Source: Bradyrhizobiaceae bacterium (lineage in GTDB: Bacteria > Pseudomonadota > Alphaproteobacteria > Rhizobiales > Aestuariivirgaceae). From it: a stretch of 64,000 nt of DNA. Position numbers and translations under genes: made by a program. The stretch is taken from NCBI GenBank assembly GCA_947475225.1, contig CANJMQ010000008.1, positions 1-64,000 of the forward strand. The letters run 5' to 3'. Positions 17,337 to 26,283 of the stretch are shown in pieces; within the stretch, counting starts at the first letter, position 1; each line of letters begins with the position of its first letter. A model generated the notes under the pieces. The model was not told the origin of the DNA and did no database searches. It saw only the letters and a program-made list of their open reading frames with translations.

Positions 17337-18320
17337 CTAGCCGTTCACCAGCACGATCTTGCCGATATGCTCGCTCGACTCCATCAGCGCATGGGCTGCT
17401 GCGGCCTCTCTCAGCGGAAAGGTGCGGTAGATGATGGGCTTCAGCATCTCCGCTCCGAACAACGGCCAGACGTGGAGTTCCAAGGCGCGGGCGATCTCCG
17501 CCTTCTCGGCCACGCTGCGGGGCCGGAGCGTGGAGCCGGTGAAGGTCAACCGCTTCAGCATGATCGGCATCCAGTCCGCCTCGATGCGCGAGCCCTTCTG
17601 GAAGGCGATCATGACGATGCGGCCATGCATCGCCACCGCCTTCAGGTTCTTGGCCACATAATCCCCGCCCACCATGTCGAGGATCACATCAGGCTTGATG
17701 CCCTTCTCGGCGAGCACCGCCACGAAATCCTGGTTGCGGTAGTTGATGGCGAGGTCGGCGCCGAGGTCGCGACACGCCTGGCACTTCTCTTCCGAACCCG
17801 CCGTCACCACGACGATCGCGCCGAAGGCCTTGCCAAGCATGATGGCCGTGGTGCCGATGCCGCTTGACCCGCCGTGGACAAGCAGCGTCTCACCCTCCTT
17901 CAACCGCCCGCGATCGAACACATTGGTCCACACCGTGAAGAAGGTCTCGGGGATCGCCGCCGCCTCGATGAAGGAGAGGCCCGGCGGAACCGGCAGCGCA
18001 TTGTCTTCATGCACCACCGCATATTCGGCATAGCCGCCACCAGGAACCAGCGCACAGACACGGTCACCCGCTTCGTAGCGTTTCACGCCATCGCCCAGCG
18101 CCACCACCTCACCCGCGATCTCGAGGCCCGGGGTATCCGGCGCACCTGGCGGCGGCGGATAGCCGCCCTGTCGCTGCAGCACGTCCGGCCGGTTGACGCC
18201 CGCCGCCTTCACCCTGACCAGGATTTCCCCCGGCTTCGGCACCGGCACGGGGATTGTCACGGGCTTCAGCACCTCGGGTCCGCCCGGGGTGGTGATGGCG
18301 ATGGCGGTCATGTCTTGCAT
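17337..18320 (-). CDS. NAD(P)H quinone oxidoreductase, PIG3-like
   Basis: A 327-residue zinc-free MDR-superfamily enzyme. The N-terminal domain (AITTPGGPEVLKPVTIPVP, then VNRPDVLQRQGGYPPPPG) is the signature of the PIG3/TP53I3 type quinone reductases. The Rossmann part is LVHGGSSGIGTTAIMLGKAF, with the NADPH-preferring loop VVTAGSEEKCQACRDLGAD. The start at 18320 is supported by AGAGGA upstream on the minus strand. It stands alone between the deacetylase and the DUF1192 gene. Confidence 0.87.
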   Translation of the reverse strand: MQDMTAIAITTPGGPEVLKPVTIPVPVPKPGEILVRVKAAGVNRPDVLQRQGGYPPPPGAPDTPGLEIAGEVVALGDGVKRYEAGDRVCALVPGGGYAEYAVVHEDNALPVPPGLSFIEAAAIPETFFTVWTNVFDRGRLKEGETLLVHGGSSGIGTTAIMLGKAFGAIVVVTAGSEEKCQACRDLGADLAINYRNQDFVAVLAEKGIKPDVILDMVGGDYVAKNLKAVAMHGRIVMIAFQKGSRIEADWMPIMLKRLTFTGSTLRPRSVAEKAEIARALELHVWPLFGAEMLKPIIYRTFPLREAAAAHALMESSEHIGKIVLVNG

Positions 18321-18421
18321 GGGGCACGTCCTCTGAGGCACTCTCGAACACGCAGTTTGTGTTGAACCCCATGGCCTCGCAATGACAAAATGGGGCACCC
18401 GGGAGTGGAGGAGTGCCGCCC

Positions 18422-18607
18422 ATGAGTTTCGAAGACCTGCCGAAGAAGCCAGCCGGCGTCATGCTGGGCGAAAACCTCGACCTCCTGTCAGTGGCCGAAT
18501 TGGAACAGCGCGTCAGCCAACTCGAGTCGGAAATCCAGCGGGTAAGGGCGGCGATCCAGTCCAAACAGGCTTCAAAAAATGCCGCAGACGCGTTTTTTCG
18601 CTCCTGA
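18422..18607 (+). CDS. DUF1192 small protein
   Basis: A 61-residue protein with the DUF1192 pattern: a short conserved N-terminus (MSFEDLPKKP) and the amphipathic helix LSVAELEQRVSQLESEIQRV. The family is small, alphaproteobacterial and of unknown function. The ATG has GGAGG eleven bases upstream; a GTG nine bases earlier is less likely. It is divergent from the quinone oxidoreductase gene, and the rcdA leader region follows. Confidence 0.82.
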   Translation: MSFEDLPKKPAGVMLGENLDLLSVAELEQRVSQLESEIQRVRAAIQSKQASKNAADAFFRS

Positions 18608-18650
18608 TGCTCTCATTTTGGCACAACTGGGGGCCTCAGGGTTGCGCATG

Positions 18651-18674
18651 TTAAGACTTTGGTAAGGAATTAAC
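18651..18674. promoter_or_regulatory. Candidate CtrA binding sites upstream of rcdA
   Basis: TTAAGACTTTGGTAA (18651-18665) fits TTAA-N7-TTAA with one mismatch, and an overlapping half site TTAACGAT follows at 18670-18677. CtrA control of rcdA is known in other Alphaproteobacteria. The sites are about 245 bases before the rcdA start and immediately precede the probable small RNA. Confidence 0.4.
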
Positions 18675-18689
18675 GATAGACCCTTTATT

Positions 18690-18790
18690 GTAATCATTGA
18701 CCGGATTGCTCCGAGTGGTTCTCCACCACTCTGTTTGACGCCTCCCTGTTTGAAACTTTCCAGCCGCGCGCCTACTGCGCGGCTTTTTTT
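18690..18790 (+). ncRNA. Candidate small RNA upstream of rcdA
   Basis: The 309-base gap between the DUF1192 gene and rcdA holds no credible reading frame but has a structured, AT-richer stretch: a hairpin GAGTGG-TTCTCCA-CCACTC (about 18713-18731), an unstructured linker, and a strong intrinsic terminator ending at 18790. This is the form of a trans-acting small RNA, or of a leader that ends early. The 5' end is a guess; no convincing -35/-10 pair was found. Confidence 0.4.
18762..18790 (+). terminator. Strong intrinsic terminator in the rcdA leader
   Basis: Stem AGCCGCGC (18762-18769) pairs with GCGCGGCT (18777-18784) around a seven-base loop, followed by an unbroken run of seven T. It lies 155 bases after the DUF1192 stop and 127 bases before rcdA, so it ends something transcribed within the gap. 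Confidence 0.8.
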
Positions 18791-18916
18791 GGGTCCCGCT
18801 CTGGCATCACTCTTGCTTAGGGATTTCCGGGGTGGCGCACGATCATTGACCTCGGGGACAACCCGGTTCATGATCTTGCGAAGCTCCGTACCAAGACAAA
18901 CGAGAGCCCCGAGGAA

Positions 18917-19453
18917 ATGCCTGTTATGCCGTTCGTCAAAGCGTCCCCAGTCACCGTCGATTTCATGTCGCGCTTCACGGCGTCCGAGCAATTCGACAAG
19001 GTGTTCAAGGAAGGCATGGGCCTCGTTGAGGAAACCGCCAATTACCTGGACGGCCCCGGCCGCCAGGATGCCCGCCTGCTCGACCGCCATGGGGCAGTGG
19101 CCTATGCCACCGAAAGCATGCGCCTGACGACCCGCCTGATGCAGCTTGCCTCATGGCTCCTCCTGCAGCGCGCCATCGGTGCTGGTGAAATGAGCCAGGA
19201 CGACGTCAAGCAGGAACGCCACCGCATCTCGCTCTCCGACCTTGGCCGCGGCAAGCCATTGAATGGTTCGGAACAGCTTCCCGCTGCCCTCAATGACATC
19301 GTCGAGCGCTCGCTGTCGTTGCACCAGCGCGTCCTGAAGTTTGATGCCATGCTCAACATCCAGTCCAAGGCCGAAGTCGCGGCCAACCCTGCCCCCAGCC
19401 CGGTGTCCAGCCAACTGGACCGTCTCGCCGCGGTTTTCGGCGCGCGCTCCTGA
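18917..19453 (+). CDS. rcdA: Regulator of CtrA degradation RcdA (DUF1465)
   Basis: A 178-residue DUF1465 protein. In Caulobacter, RcdA is an adaptor that helps deliver CtrA and other substrates to ClpXP at the G1-S transition. The family features seen here are the helical core LVEETANYLDGPGRQDARLL, the conserved YATESMRLTTRLMQLASWLL helix and LHQRVLKFDAML, ending in a disordered tail. The start at 18917 (MPVMPFVK) or the internal Met four residues later are both possible. Upstream there are candidate CtrA sites and a terminator. Confidence 0.88.
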   Translation: MPVMPFVKASPVTVDFMSRFTASEQFDKVFKEGMGLVEETANYLDGPGRQDARLLDRHGAVAYATESMRLTTRLMQLASWLLLQRAIGAGEMSQDDVKQERHRISLSDLGRGKPLNGSEQLPAALNDIVERSLSLHQRVLKFDAMLNIQSKAEVAANPAPSPVSSQLDRLAAVFGARS

Positions 19454-19523
19454 ATCTTTTCCAGCTGTTGCCTCATCCGCGCGTTAACGGCAGAAGCATG
19501 TTGCCCAACGCCCGGACCTGCCT

Positions 19524-20390
19524 TTGCACCAGCGACTGACCATTGCCGCCCTGCTGTTCCTGCTGCCCATCGCAGCGGGCGCAGCCACGCCGCCGCCGCT
19601 GCCGCAGACCGAGGCTGACCGCAAGAACTTCGCCGAAACCGTCTGCACCGAGATCGACGCGCGCGCCGCCGCGCACGGCCTGCCGCAATCCTTGATTGCC
19701 CGGCTGATCTGGAAGGAAAGCCTGTTCGATCCGGGTGCGGTGAGCCCCAAGGGCGCGCAGGGCATTGCGCAGTTCATGCCGGGCACCGCCGAGCGCCGCG
19801 GCCTCGACGACCCCTTTGACGCAAAAAAGGCCCTCGCCGCCTCCGCCGCTTATCTGGCCGAACTCCGCACCACATTCGGAAATCTGGGTCTGGCCGCAGC
19901 GGCCTACAATGCGGGCGAGGACCGGGTGCGCAAGTGGCTGGCCGGCACCGGGGGGCTTCCCTACGAGACGCAGGATTATGTCTATGCCATCACCGGCCAC
20001 GGCCATGACGAGTGGAAGGCCGCGAACGCCAACTTCGACATTCCGGCACTGGGCAAGGAGGGAAGCTTCGCTGCCCAGTGCAAGAGCCTTGTCATGCGCG
20101 AACTTTCGCCCGAGGCCGTGGAGGTGAAGCAGGCCAACTGGAAGCCCTGGGGCGTCGTCCTCACCGCCGGCTTCAGCCAGGCCCGCGCCTTGCAGGCCTT
20201 CCGGGTCATCCGCAACCGCTTCGACATCATCAGGGAAGAGGACCCTCTGGTTGTCAGGAAGCTCAACCGCTCCATGGGGCGGCGCAAGATGGTACGGGTG
20301 ATGATCGGACGCGACAGCCGCGCTGAGGCGCAACAACTCTGCCGCGACCTCACGGCGCGCGGCGGCATCTGCCTCGTGGCGAGGAATTGA
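19524..20390 (+). CDS. Periplasmic lytic transglycosylase (SLT domain)
   Basis: A 288-residue protein with an N-terminal signal peptide (LTIAALLFLLPIAAGAA) and a soluble lytic transglycosylase domain over residues 40-150. The catalytic Glu lies in LIARLIWKESLFDP, followed by GAQGIAQFMPGTAERRG and AAAAYNAGEDRVRKWL, the three canonical SLT motifs. It cleaves peptidoglycan to 1,6-anhydromuropeptides. The C-terminal part (AEAQQLCRDLTARGGICLV) looks like a degenerate SPOR-type segment. The start is a TTG; no ATG lies upstream of the signal peptide. Confidence 0.87.
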   Translation: MHQRLTIAALLFLLPIAAGAATPPPLPQTEADRKNFAETVCTEIDARAAAHGLPQSLIARLIWKESLFDPGAVSPKGAQGIAQFMPGTAERRGLDDPFDAKKALAASAAYLAELRTTFGNLGLAAAAYNAGEDRVRKWLAGTGGLPYETQDYVYAITGHGHDEWKAANANFDIPALGKEGSFAAQCKSLVMRELSPEAVEVKQANWKPWGVVLTAGFSQARALQAFRVIRNRFDIIREEDPLVVRKLNRSMGRRKMVRVMIGRDSRAEAQQLCRDLTARGGICLVARN

Positions 20391-20453
20391 CGCTTCGCCA
20401 GTTTGCCTCGCTCCCGCGCCTATGGTCTAGTGCGTCACCGCAGCGATTTGACC

Positions 20454-21014
20454 ATGAGGCAGCCCGTGATGACCAGCACCACCTTCAAGGCCTTGGCCAC
20501 GGCCCTGTTCCTGTTTGCAATGCCCACGCTGGCACATGCCGGTGACATCGACGATTGCCGCAGCAAGGAGCAGATCCCCAACGAGGCCCGCATCAAGGCC
20601 TGCACCGCCGTGATCGACGGCAAGCAGGCCAGCACCACCGACACGGCCTATGCATATTACAAGCGCGCCATGGTGGGTTCCGCCAACCCCAACGCCGACC
20701 AGACGCTGGTGATGGCTGATGTTTCAAAGGCCATCGAGCTCGATCCCAAGCTCATGGAAGCCTATGCCTTCCGGGCGATCGGCTACAATCGCGCCATGCA
20801 ATATGACAAGGCCGTAGCCGATCTCACCAAGGCCATCGAGATCGCGCCGGAACGCTGGGGCCTCTACTCTCTCCGCGCCATGGTCAATGCCCAGAAGAAG
20901 GACAACAAGGCCGCCATCGCCGATTTCAAGGCCGCCCTCGACCATAATCCGCCAAGCACCAGCGCCGACATGATCCGCCAGCGCATCACCAAGCTCGAGC
21001 AACAGACCCAGTAG
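20454..21014 (+). CDS. Secreted tetratricopeptide repeat protein
   Basis: A 186-residue protein with a signal peptide (TTFKALATALFLFAMPTLAHA), a two-Cys N-terminal segment (DDCRS and KACTAV) and about three TPR units (ADVSKAIELDPKLMEAYAFR, ADLTKAIEIAPERWGLYSLR). It probably acts as a periplasmic binding scaffold. ATG at 20454 is preferred and ATG at 20469 also possible. An AT-rich gap of about 220 bases follows. Confidence 0.8.
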   Translation: MRQPVMTSTTFKALATALFLFAMPTLAHAGDIDDCRSKEQIPNEARIKACTAVIDGKQASTTDTAYAYYKRAMVGSANPNADQTLVMADVSKAIELDPKLMEAYAFRAIGYNRAMQYDKAVADLTKAIEIAPERWGLYSLRAMVNAQKKDNKAAIADFKAALDHNPPSTSADMIRQRITKLEQQTQ

Positions 21015-21233
21015 GGCTCGATCACACAGTAGGCAGCAATTTCAGATCGTATTTCCTGCTTTTTTGGGCTTAAACTGAGTAGTTTTCGCGCTTTAATTGC
21101 AATATCTCCGTATTTGTCCACGGAGTTAGTTCAAATCAGTTTAAGTTTATGCTTGCAATTTTAGGGGTGCAGGCTATGGCTACTGCATATTCTTATATAC
21201 TATAATTACCAGTACGCGTACGAGGCAGGGGCT

Positions 21234-21596
21234 ATGACCAAGAAGTTGACGGCATTGAGGGTGATCGCGTTGCTGGGTGCCATGAGCAGTGCATCGTTGC
21301 TTCTGGCCGGTGGCCCTGCCCATGCCGCGCAAGAACGCCTTCACAGTGAAACCACCGTGACCTATGGCCTAATCCCCCCGAACGCTTCTGGCGCCTCGAA
21401 AACCGAGCAGACCAAAGATCATGGCCCCGCCAACCGCGTTTCGGTAGCCGCTGCGGCCAGCAAATCGGCTTCGAAGGGTGGCCACGCCTCGAAGGGTCAC
21501 GAACCGAAGATCGAGGATCCGCCGCTGCCCGGCTATGATGGCAACACCCCTGCTGCTGCCGCTGGCAAGTCTTCCTCCCGGGGCAAGAAGCACTGA
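21234..21596 (+). CDS. Small secreted hypothetical protein
   Basis: A 120-residue protein with a clear signal peptide (ALRVIALLGAMSSASLLLA, cleavage near GPAHA) and a mature part rich in Ser, Ala, Lys and Pro with no recognisable domain (KSASKGGHASKGHEPK, basic end SSSRGKKH). I do not recognise the family. It has its own AT-rich upstream region and a strong terminator right behind it, so it is probably monocistronic. Confidence 0.65.
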   Translation: MTKKLTALRVIALLGAMSSASLLLAGGPAHAAQERLHSETTVTYGLIPPNASGASKTEQTKDHGPANRVSVAAAASKSASKGGHASKGHEPKIEDPPLPGYDGNTPAAAAGKSSSRGKKH

Positions 21597-21619
21597 AGCC
21601 GATCGTGGCCCTGGAATGA

Positions 21620-21644
21620 AAGCGCCCTCTCGGGCGCTTTTTTA
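21620..21644 (+). terminator. Intrinsic terminator after the small secreted protein gene
   Basis: Stem AGCGCCC / GGGCGCT with a TCTC loop, followed by TTTTTTATT. It lies 24 bases behind the stop at 21596. Confidence 0.85.
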
Positions 21645-21667
21645 TTGTCGACATGCCCCAGAAACGG

Positions 21668-21694
21668 AAAACCCGGCCTCAAGGGCCGGGTTTT
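21668..21694 (-). terminator. Terminator of rpmE
   Basis: An 11-pair stem AAAACCCGGCC / GGCCGGGTTTT with a TCAAG loop lies 22 bases behind the rpmE stop. The A/T ends make it work in both directions, so it also insulates the convergent gene. Confidence 0.8.
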
Positions 21695-21716
21695 GCAGTC
21701 CGTCAGCGGACGGGAA

Positions 21717-21938
21717 CTACTTGCTGAGGAACGAGAACTTCTGCTTGAACTTGGACACGCGGCCGCCACGGTCAAGCAGGGTCTGCTGGCCGCCGGTCCA
21801 GGCCGGATGCGACTTCGGATCGATGTCGAGGTTCATCGTGTCGCCTTCCTTGCCCCACGTGGTGCGGGTCTTGAAGGTGGTGCCGTCGGTCATGACCACA
21901 TTGATCATGTGATATTCTGGATGAATGCCTTGCTTCAT
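21717..21938 (-). CDS. rpmE: 50S ribosomal protein L31
   Basis: A 73-residue L31 of the zinc-free (C-minus) type: [19 protein letters not shown] at the N-terminus, the [20 protein letters not shown] core, and [13 protein letters not shown] at the end, with no CxxC pairs. The start codon follows family alignment; the open frame continues upstream without conservation. It converges on the small secreted protein gene and diverges from the ABC exporter. Confidence 0.95.
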   Translation of the reverse strand: MKQGIHPEYHMINVVMTDGTTFKTRTTWGKEGDTMNLDIDPKSHPAWTGGQQTLLDRGGRVSKFKQKFSFLSK

Positions 21939-22129
21939 GGCGAAAACTCTCTCGATGGCGGGAAACGCCCCGCACAGGGACTTCCGAATTCCGGGTTCGG
22001 CGGGGGCTATACAGGAGATGCCGGGGGGAGGCAAGCCCGGCGGTCCGGGGCTGGGCAAGGCCTGCGGCGGCCTGCCCCAGCGGTGCTCCGCCGCTTCCAT
22101 TCTGCCCGTCTTCGGCTAGAACTGCGGCC

Positions 22130-23923
<1,794 letters not shown>

Positions 23924-23937
23924 CAGCTCTCATTCCT

Positions 23938-23972
23938 TCACCTTCGCCCGGCTCGACCGGGGCGAGGTGAAG
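23938..23972. repeat. Dispersed palindromic repeat, short copy
   Basis: TTCACCTTCGCCCGG (23938-23952), a five-base loop, then CCGGGGCGAGGTGAA (23958-23972). It shares its outer arms with the elements at 9415 and 49485 and lies 15 bases after the ABC gene stop. Confidence 0.6.
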
Positions 23973-24097
23973 TGGGCGGTGAAGGATCCGTTGAACGCCC
24001 TAGGAAGGCGCTAAGAAGCCTTTCCTTATCTCCCATGTGGGGGAGTAGCGGCCCAGGTTATCGCCCAAAAACAATCGTTACGAAGCGTGTGGTGGCC

Positions 24098-25129
24098 TCA
24101 CCGCTCCGTCAGCTTCAGCTCGATACGGCGGTTTCGCGATTTCGCCTCTTCGGTGGAGCCGGGATCAATCGGCTGGAACTCGCCGAAGCCCGCCGCCACC
24201 AGATGCTGCGGCGATACGCCATTGGCAATGAGGAAGTTGACCACCGCGATGGCGCGTGCCGCCGAGAGATCCCAGTTGGACTTGAACTGCGCCGACTGGA
24301 TCGGGTCGTTGTCGGTATGGCCGTCGACGCGCAGCACCCAGGCAATGTCCGGCGGGATTTCCTTTTCGAGCTGCTTCAGCGCATCGGCGAGTTTCAGCAT
24401 CTCTGCCTGGCCTTCGGGGTTCAAGGTCGCCTGGCCCTTGGGGAACAGCACTTCCGCCTGGAACACGAAGCGGTCGCCCACCACGAGGATGTCCGAGCGC
24501 TGCGACAGGATCTGCCGCAGGCGTCCGAAGAACTCCGAGCGGTAGCGCGTCAGCTCCTGCACGCGCTGGGCAAGCGCCGAGTTCAGCCGCTTGCCGAGAT
24601 CGGCGATCTGGGCTTCCGACGCCTGGTTCTTGCTCTCGGCATCGGACAGCAGCGCATTCAGCGTCTGCAATTGCCGGCGCATCGCCGCGATCTGCTGGTT
24701 CAAGAGTTCCACCTTGGCCAGCGCCTCGGAGGAGATGTTCTTCTCCTTGTCGAGCGAGGTCTGAAGGCCGGAGATGGTGAGGTTCGCGGCATCGCCCTTG
24801 GCGCCCTCGCCTTCGAGAAGCGCCGAGAGCGAGGCAGTCTTGTTCTTCTCGGCCGAGAAATCATCCTGCAGGGCCGACAGCGAGGCTTCGGCATCGGCCT
24901 TCGCCGCTTTCTCGAGCGCGAGAAGCTGGGTCAGCTCGGCGATCTGGGCGCGCAGCTGGCCAAGTGCCGAGTCCTGTCCGGTGATCTGCCGAGCGAGCAG
25001 GAACTGCGAGACAATGAACACCGAGAGCAGGAAGGTGATAACCAGCAGCAGCTGCGCCATGGCATCGACGAAGCCTGGCCAGTAGGCGTCTTCCGTGCCG
25101 CGCCCCCGCCTGCGGTTAAGCCCTGCCAT
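24098..25129 (-). CDS. OmpA/MotB-domain peptidoglycan-binding membrane protein
   Basis: A 343-residue protein with one membrane helix (AMAQLLLVITFLLSVFIVSQ, residues 23-43), a long coiled coil over about 50-200, and an OmpA-like peptidoglycan-binding domain at 235-340 (RVDGHTDNDPIQ, then NWDLSAARAIAVVNFLIANG and SRNRRIELKLTER). It lacks the acidic proton-channel Asp in the strict MotB position but has a WPGFVDAMA segment just before the helix. Its start overlaps the stop of the ExbB-like gene (TAATG), so the two form a stator-like pair. Confidence 0.87.
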   Translation of the reverse strand: MAGLNRRRGRGTEDAYWPGFVDAMAQLLLVITFLLSVFIVSQFLLARQITGQDSALGQLRAQIAELTQLLALEKAAKADAEASLSALQDDFSAEKNKTASLSALLEGEGAKGDAANLTISGLQTSLDKEKNISSEALAKVELLNQQIAAMRRQLQTLNALLSDAESKNQASEAQIADLGKRLNSALAQRVQELTRYRSEFFGRLRQILSQRSDILVVGDRFVFQAEVLFPKGQATLNPEGQAEMLKLADALKQLEKEIPPDIAWVLRVDGHTDNDPIQSAQFKSNWDLSAARAIAVVNFLIANGVSPQHLVAAGFGEFQPIDPGSTEEAKSRNRRIELKLTER

Positions 25130-26208
25130 TACGGGCGCTCATCCTCGCGGGCCCGCGACGCGCCGCGCGACAAGGGGCCGGTGGCGCGGATCAGCAGGCG
25201 CTGGATCTCGTTCTGCTGGGTCTGCTGGCCCTGCGCCCACTGACGCACGATCTTCTGTTCCTCGCGCATCTGCGAGACGAGGCCTGCCACTGCGTCCGCC
25301 AGCTGCTCGATTGAATCTGTATCCTGGCGGGGTGCCGCTGAGGGCGCGGCTGCCGCCGGAGACGCCCGCTGACTGTCGATTACATAGGTCAGTTTCTCGA
25401 CGGCGCGCTGCAGTGCCTGCACTTCGGCACGCAGCAGCTGCGGCGTGATGCTCGCCGAATTGGCGCCCTGCATTGCCATGTCGCTGCCCGAGCCCGCCGC
25501 AACGTCGGTGATGGAGGAGAGCCAGTCCTCAAGATCGATGTAGAAGCGATTCTGGGCCTGCGCCGCCTTGAGGTCGAGGAAACCGAGGATCAGCGATCCG
25601 GAAAGGCCGAGCAGCGAGGACGAGAACGACAGTCCCATGCCCTGCAACGGCGCCTGCAGACCGCGCTTCAGCTGATCGAACAGCGTCGCGGATTGGGTGG
25701 AGGACACGTCCAGCCCCTCGATCGCCCCGCTGATCGACTGCACGGTTTCGAGCAGGCCCCAGAAGGTGCCGAGCAGGCCGAGGAAGATCAGTAGACCCAC
25801 GAGGTAGCGCGACAGGTCGCGCGACTCATCAAGGCGCGAGGCCAGCGAATCCAGCACCGAGCGCATGGTGACGGGCGACAGTGCGGCGTCCTGGCGGTTC
25901 TTCAGCAGGAAGGCCATGGGTGCGAGAAGGCCTGGCGGCCTGCCGTTGCCGTCAGGGTCGCCCTCGCGGAAACGATTGACCCAGTTCACCTCGCGGAACA
26001 GCCGCACCACCATGCGGTATGAGTGGATGATACCGAACAGCAGCGTGGCCACGATGACGCCGTTGAGCATCGGATTGGCCATGAAGGCCCGCATCAACCC
26101 CGGCAGGATGACCACGACAAGGATGCCCACGAGGAGCACGAAGACCGTCATATGCACGAGATAAACTCGTGGCGGATCAAGAGGTTGGGTTGCCGCTGGT
26201 TCAGCCAT
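25129..26208 (-). CDS. MotA/TolQ/ExbB-type membrane protein
   Basis: A 359-residue inner-membrane protein with four hydrophobic segments (about residues 20-38, 47-65, 137-158, 192-212). The last two match the MotA/TolQ/ExbB channel core (LIFLGLLGTFWGLLETVQSI and LGLSGSLILGFLDL). A Gln- and Ala-rich cytoplasmic tail follows (IQRLLIRATGPLS). Paired with the OmpA-domain protein, it probably forms a proton-driven or load-bearing envelope complex, a widespread alphaproteobacterial pair of unknown job. Confidence 0.85.
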   Translation of the reverse strand: MAEPAATQPLDPPRVYLVHMTVFVLLVGILVVVILPGLMRAFMANPMLNGVIVATLLFGIIHSYRMVVRLFREVNWVNRFREGDPDGNGRPPGLLAPMAFLLKNRQDAALSPVTMRSVLDSLASRLDESRDLSRYLVGLLIFLGLLGTFWGLLETVQSISGAIEGLDVSSTQSATLFDQLKRGLQAPLQGMGLSFSSSLLGLSGSLILGFLDLKAAQAQNRFYIDLEDWLSSITDVAAGSGSDMAMQGANSASITPQLLRAEVQALQRAVEKLTYVIDSQRASPAAAAPSAAPRQDTDSIEQLADAVAGLVSQMREEQKIVRQWAQGQQTQQNEIQRLLIRATGPLSRGASRAREDERP

Positions 26209-26283
26209 TCTGGGTTCCGTCGCTACGCGCGATTGCTTTTGGCGACAAATCTAGACGATTGCGAGGCGTTGCGGGAGGGGTTT

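Noticed and set aside
24098-26208. Possible Zorya-type defence stator (ZorA/ZorB)
   Set aside because: The domain pair is similar, but no ZorC, ZorD or ZorE gene is near, and the surroundings are core chromosome. A conserved housekeeping ExbB/OmpA pair is more likely.
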